Part shown: piece by piece, positions 21,774 through 23,465 of the stretch | Position numbering within the stretch: position 1 is the stretch's first letter | Layout: every line of letters begins with the position of its first letter | Source: Clostridiaceae bacterium UBA6085 | GTDB taxonomy: Bacteria; Bacillota; Clostridia; Clostridiales; Clostridiaceae | DNA length: 23,465 bases | Reading direction: 5' to 3' | NCBI GenBank assembly: GCA_002428605.1 | Contig: DIXH01000104.1 | Span: 1-23,465, forward strand | The notes under the pieces: generated by a model | What the model saw: only the letters and a program-made list of their open reading frames with translations | Databases searched by the model: none | Told to the model about the DNA's origin: nothing | Made by a program: the position numbers and the translations under genes

Positions 21774-23465
21774 CTAGTAGAAATCCTTAGCTACAAAGTC
21801 CAGACCGAGGTTCTCGTAGCTTCTCTTGCTTGGGATTCCGGTAACCGGATCCCATCCGGCAAATGCGAAGAAGTTTGCTGAGAGCCTGTCAACATCTATG
21901 TCCACTCCTGCAAGTGGGCCTGCCGTCTGTGGCGGCTTTCCTACTGCCCTGTCAGTTATGGTCATGTCAGAAAGTCTCTTGCCCTCCCTGAGGTTGAAGC
22001 TGTGTCTGAGGTCAAGGATCCTTAAGCCTGTAGCCATCTGGTCCTGTGACTTGAATGAATTTCCGGTAATAGCCTCGAGATACTCAGCTTCCGCTCCCTG
22101 TACACCCGAGAACATCATGAACAGGCAGAAGCCGCCTGCGTTGTTGATCTCCTGTCCGGTAGTAAGCGTAACATCGAGGAAACCTGTTGACCTGTAATCA
22201 TACTTGTCTCCAAGAGGAGCTCCTCCAGCCTGAGCGAGTCCAAGACCGCCCTTGACGTGCCTTCCCGGAGTCGGGTCGAACTTATAGGTCCTTGCGAAGC
22301 CAGGAGCAAGCTTAGGATCATGCATCGGAAGCTCTATTCCTGATGCTGTCTGAAGATACTCGGCGCCCTTTCCGAAGTGCTTTGCTGCGAATGCTGATCC
22401 ATTTGCAAGTACCGCTCCAACACCTTCACAGTCCGCTATCTTCTGGGTAATAGCTACGATTGCCGCTCCATCTCCCCACTTGAGGTCGATGCCGTCAAGC
22501 TCTTCCTTTGAGAGGACTCCCTCATTGTAGCATTCCATAGCCCAGGCTACGGTCATTCCGGCTGATATGGAATCAAGTCCGTACCTGTTGCAGATCTCAT
22601 TGCACTTGAGTATCGAATCCATCTCCGAGTTCAGGAGTGTCGATCCGAATGCGGCAAGGGTCTCATATTCAGGTCTCTCGGTTGGGCCAAGAGGCCATCT
22701 ACCGTCATTGACCTCGTACTCTGCTCCACAGCCCATAGGGCAGTTTGCGCATGCATACTTCTTTGTCTTGTAGGTCTTGTCATAGGTAGGTGTTGCAACC
22801 TTACCTGCAGCCTCTTCTCCAAAATCCACTATACCGACTCCGCCCCAGTTCTTTACAGGGGAATCTCCGTTAAGTGCCGAAGCTCCGGTGCCTACTCCTG
22901 TTCCATATTCTCCGAAACCTTGTGCAGCAGGACTTTCCTTAAGGGCAGCTGTGATCTTCCTGTTGATGGCATTAACCTTTTCTGGTGAGAACACCGGTGT
23001 TTCCTTGGTTCCATAAGCTACTATCGCCTTGAGCTTCTTGGATCCCATGACCGCACCGCCGCCGCCTCTTCCAGGTGCCCTGTGACCGTCATTTATCGGA
23101 CAGGAGATGTATGCCATCTTTTCGCCTGATGGACCTATGGCAACTACCCTGGCCTTTGGCTGTCCTGTAGCTTCCTTAAGAGCTTCCCAGGTCTCCTTAG
23201 CATCCATTCCCCATAGTGCCGAAGCGTCCTTAAGTTCTGCTTTACCTTCATTGACATACAGGTAAACTGGTGTAGGAGATATTCCCTTTATGAACACTGC
23301 ATCAAAGCCGGCCTTTTTAAGCTCAGGTCCGAAGTATCCGCCTGAATTCGCATCATTCCATCCTCCTGTGACAGGGGATTTGCAAACCAAAGTGTATCTT
23401 CCTCCGAACATTGCCTTCGACCCGTTAGCAGGTCCTGTTATGAAACCAAGGATGCTGTCAGGTCC
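21774..23465 (-). CDS. Aldehyde:ferredoxin oxidoreductase, N-terminus cut by window edge
   Basis: Tungsten/molybdopterin-dependent aldehyde:ferredoxin oxidoreductase family. The 563 visible codons run to the right edge, in frame from GPDSILGFITGP, so only about 40-60 N-terminal residues should be missing. The iron-sulfur ligands CANCPMGC are present with a further Cys in GGFCLFMM. RAPGRGGGGAVMGSKKLKAI and ICNRYGLDSIS are family hallmarks around the pterin. Such enzymes oxidise aldehydes to acids with reduction of ferredoxin, or run in reverse, in the cytosol of anaerobes. The accompanying MoaD-like gene supports a cofactor-bearing enzyme. The aldehyde substrate cannot be read; a link to the neighbouring sugar-acid operon is possible but the operons are convergent. 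Confidence 0.93.
   Translation of the reverse strand, partial: GPDSILGFITGPANGSKAMFGGRYTLVCKSPVTGGWNDANSGGYFGPELKKAGFDAVFIKGISPTPVYLYVNEGKAELKDASALWGMDAKETWEALKEATGQPKARVVAIGPSGEKMAYISCPINDGHRAPGRGGGGAVMGSKKLKAIVAYGTKETPVFSPEKVNAINRKITAALKESPAAQGFGEYGTGVGTGASALNGDSPVKNWGGVGIVDFGEEAAGKVATPTYDKTYKTKKYACANCPMGCGAEYEVNDGRWPLGPTERPEYETLAAFGSTLLNSEMDSILKCNEICNRYGLDSISAGMTVAWAMECYNEGVLSKEELDGIDLKWGDGAAIVAITQKIADCEGVGAVLANGSAFAAKHFGKGAEYLQTASGIELPMHDPKLAPGFARTYKFDPTPGRHVKGGLGLAQAGGAPLGDKYDYRSTGFLDVTLTTGQEINNAGGFCLFMMFSGVQGAEAEYLEAITGNSFKSQDQMATGLRILDLRHSFNLREGKRLSDMTITDRAVGKPPQTAGPLAGVDIDVDRLSANFFAFAGWDPVTGIPSKRSYENLGLDFVAKDFY

Overview
The window looks like an anaerobic, low-to-medium GC Firmicute of the Clostridia type. 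The evidence is strong GGAGG ribosome-binding sites with TTG and GTG starts, a tungsten/molybdopterin aldehyde:ferredoxin oxidoreductase, a TAXI-type TRAP transporter, a PrpR-N/Fis regulator and intrinsic hairpin terminators. This is inferred from gene content; no rRNA or tRNA gene was seen. No CRISPR array and no intact transposon were seen either.

Layout. (1) 1-425 has no convincing gene. (2) 426-3654 (+) is a tight three-gene operon: an MTA/SAH-deaminase-type amidohydrolase and two different inosine/uridine-type nucleoside hydrolases. (3) 3655-3951 is a structured gap with long inverted repeats and a candidate short transcript. (4) 6426-3952 (-) is a translationally coupled trio: a stand-alone CarH-like cobalamin-binding protein, an FtsX/MacB-type permease and its LolD-like ATPase. 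(5) 6427-7100 is a decayed stretch with the 3' end of an aroM gene and its terminator. (6) 7101-9165 (+) holds a DUF7309/DUF6930-like protein and a D-2-hydroxyacid dehydrogenase. (7) 11173-9371 (-) is a PrpR-N/PAS/degenerate AAA+/Fis regulator, divergent from (8) 11393-20468 (+), an eight-gene catabolic operon: DUF1537 kinase, iron-type alcohol dehydrogenase, DHDPS/NanA-family aldolase, PdxA2, TAXI lipoprotein, fused TRAP permease, YhcH/NanQ-type anomerase-family protein and a cytosolic Asp-box (BNR_2, sialidase-like) protein. (9) 23465-20558 (-) holds an aldehyde:ferredoxin oxidoreductase (N-terminus cut by the window edge), an NAD-dependent epimerase/dehydratase and a MoaD/ThiS-like protein.

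The most interesting system is the operon at 11393-20468. Its front end mirrors sialic-acid catabolism (sialidase-like protein, anomerase, pyruvate aldolase, TRAP importer). Its back end is the tetronate route (DUF1537 kinase plus PdxA2, giving dihydroxyacetone phosphate). The two halves join logically if the substrate is a seven-carbon 2-keto-3-deoxy aldaric acid, such as the Dha sugar of pectin RG-II: aldolase gives pyruvate plus a C4 uronic semialdehyde, the alcohol dehydrogenase reduces this to a tetronate, and kinase plus PdxA2 finish the job. This is a hypothesis from gene content. The regulatory gap carries two copies of a TGTTT-N7-AAACA operator, a perfect 17-bp palindrome and a good sigma-70 promoter. 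This fits a regulator that has lost the sigma-54 contact loop.
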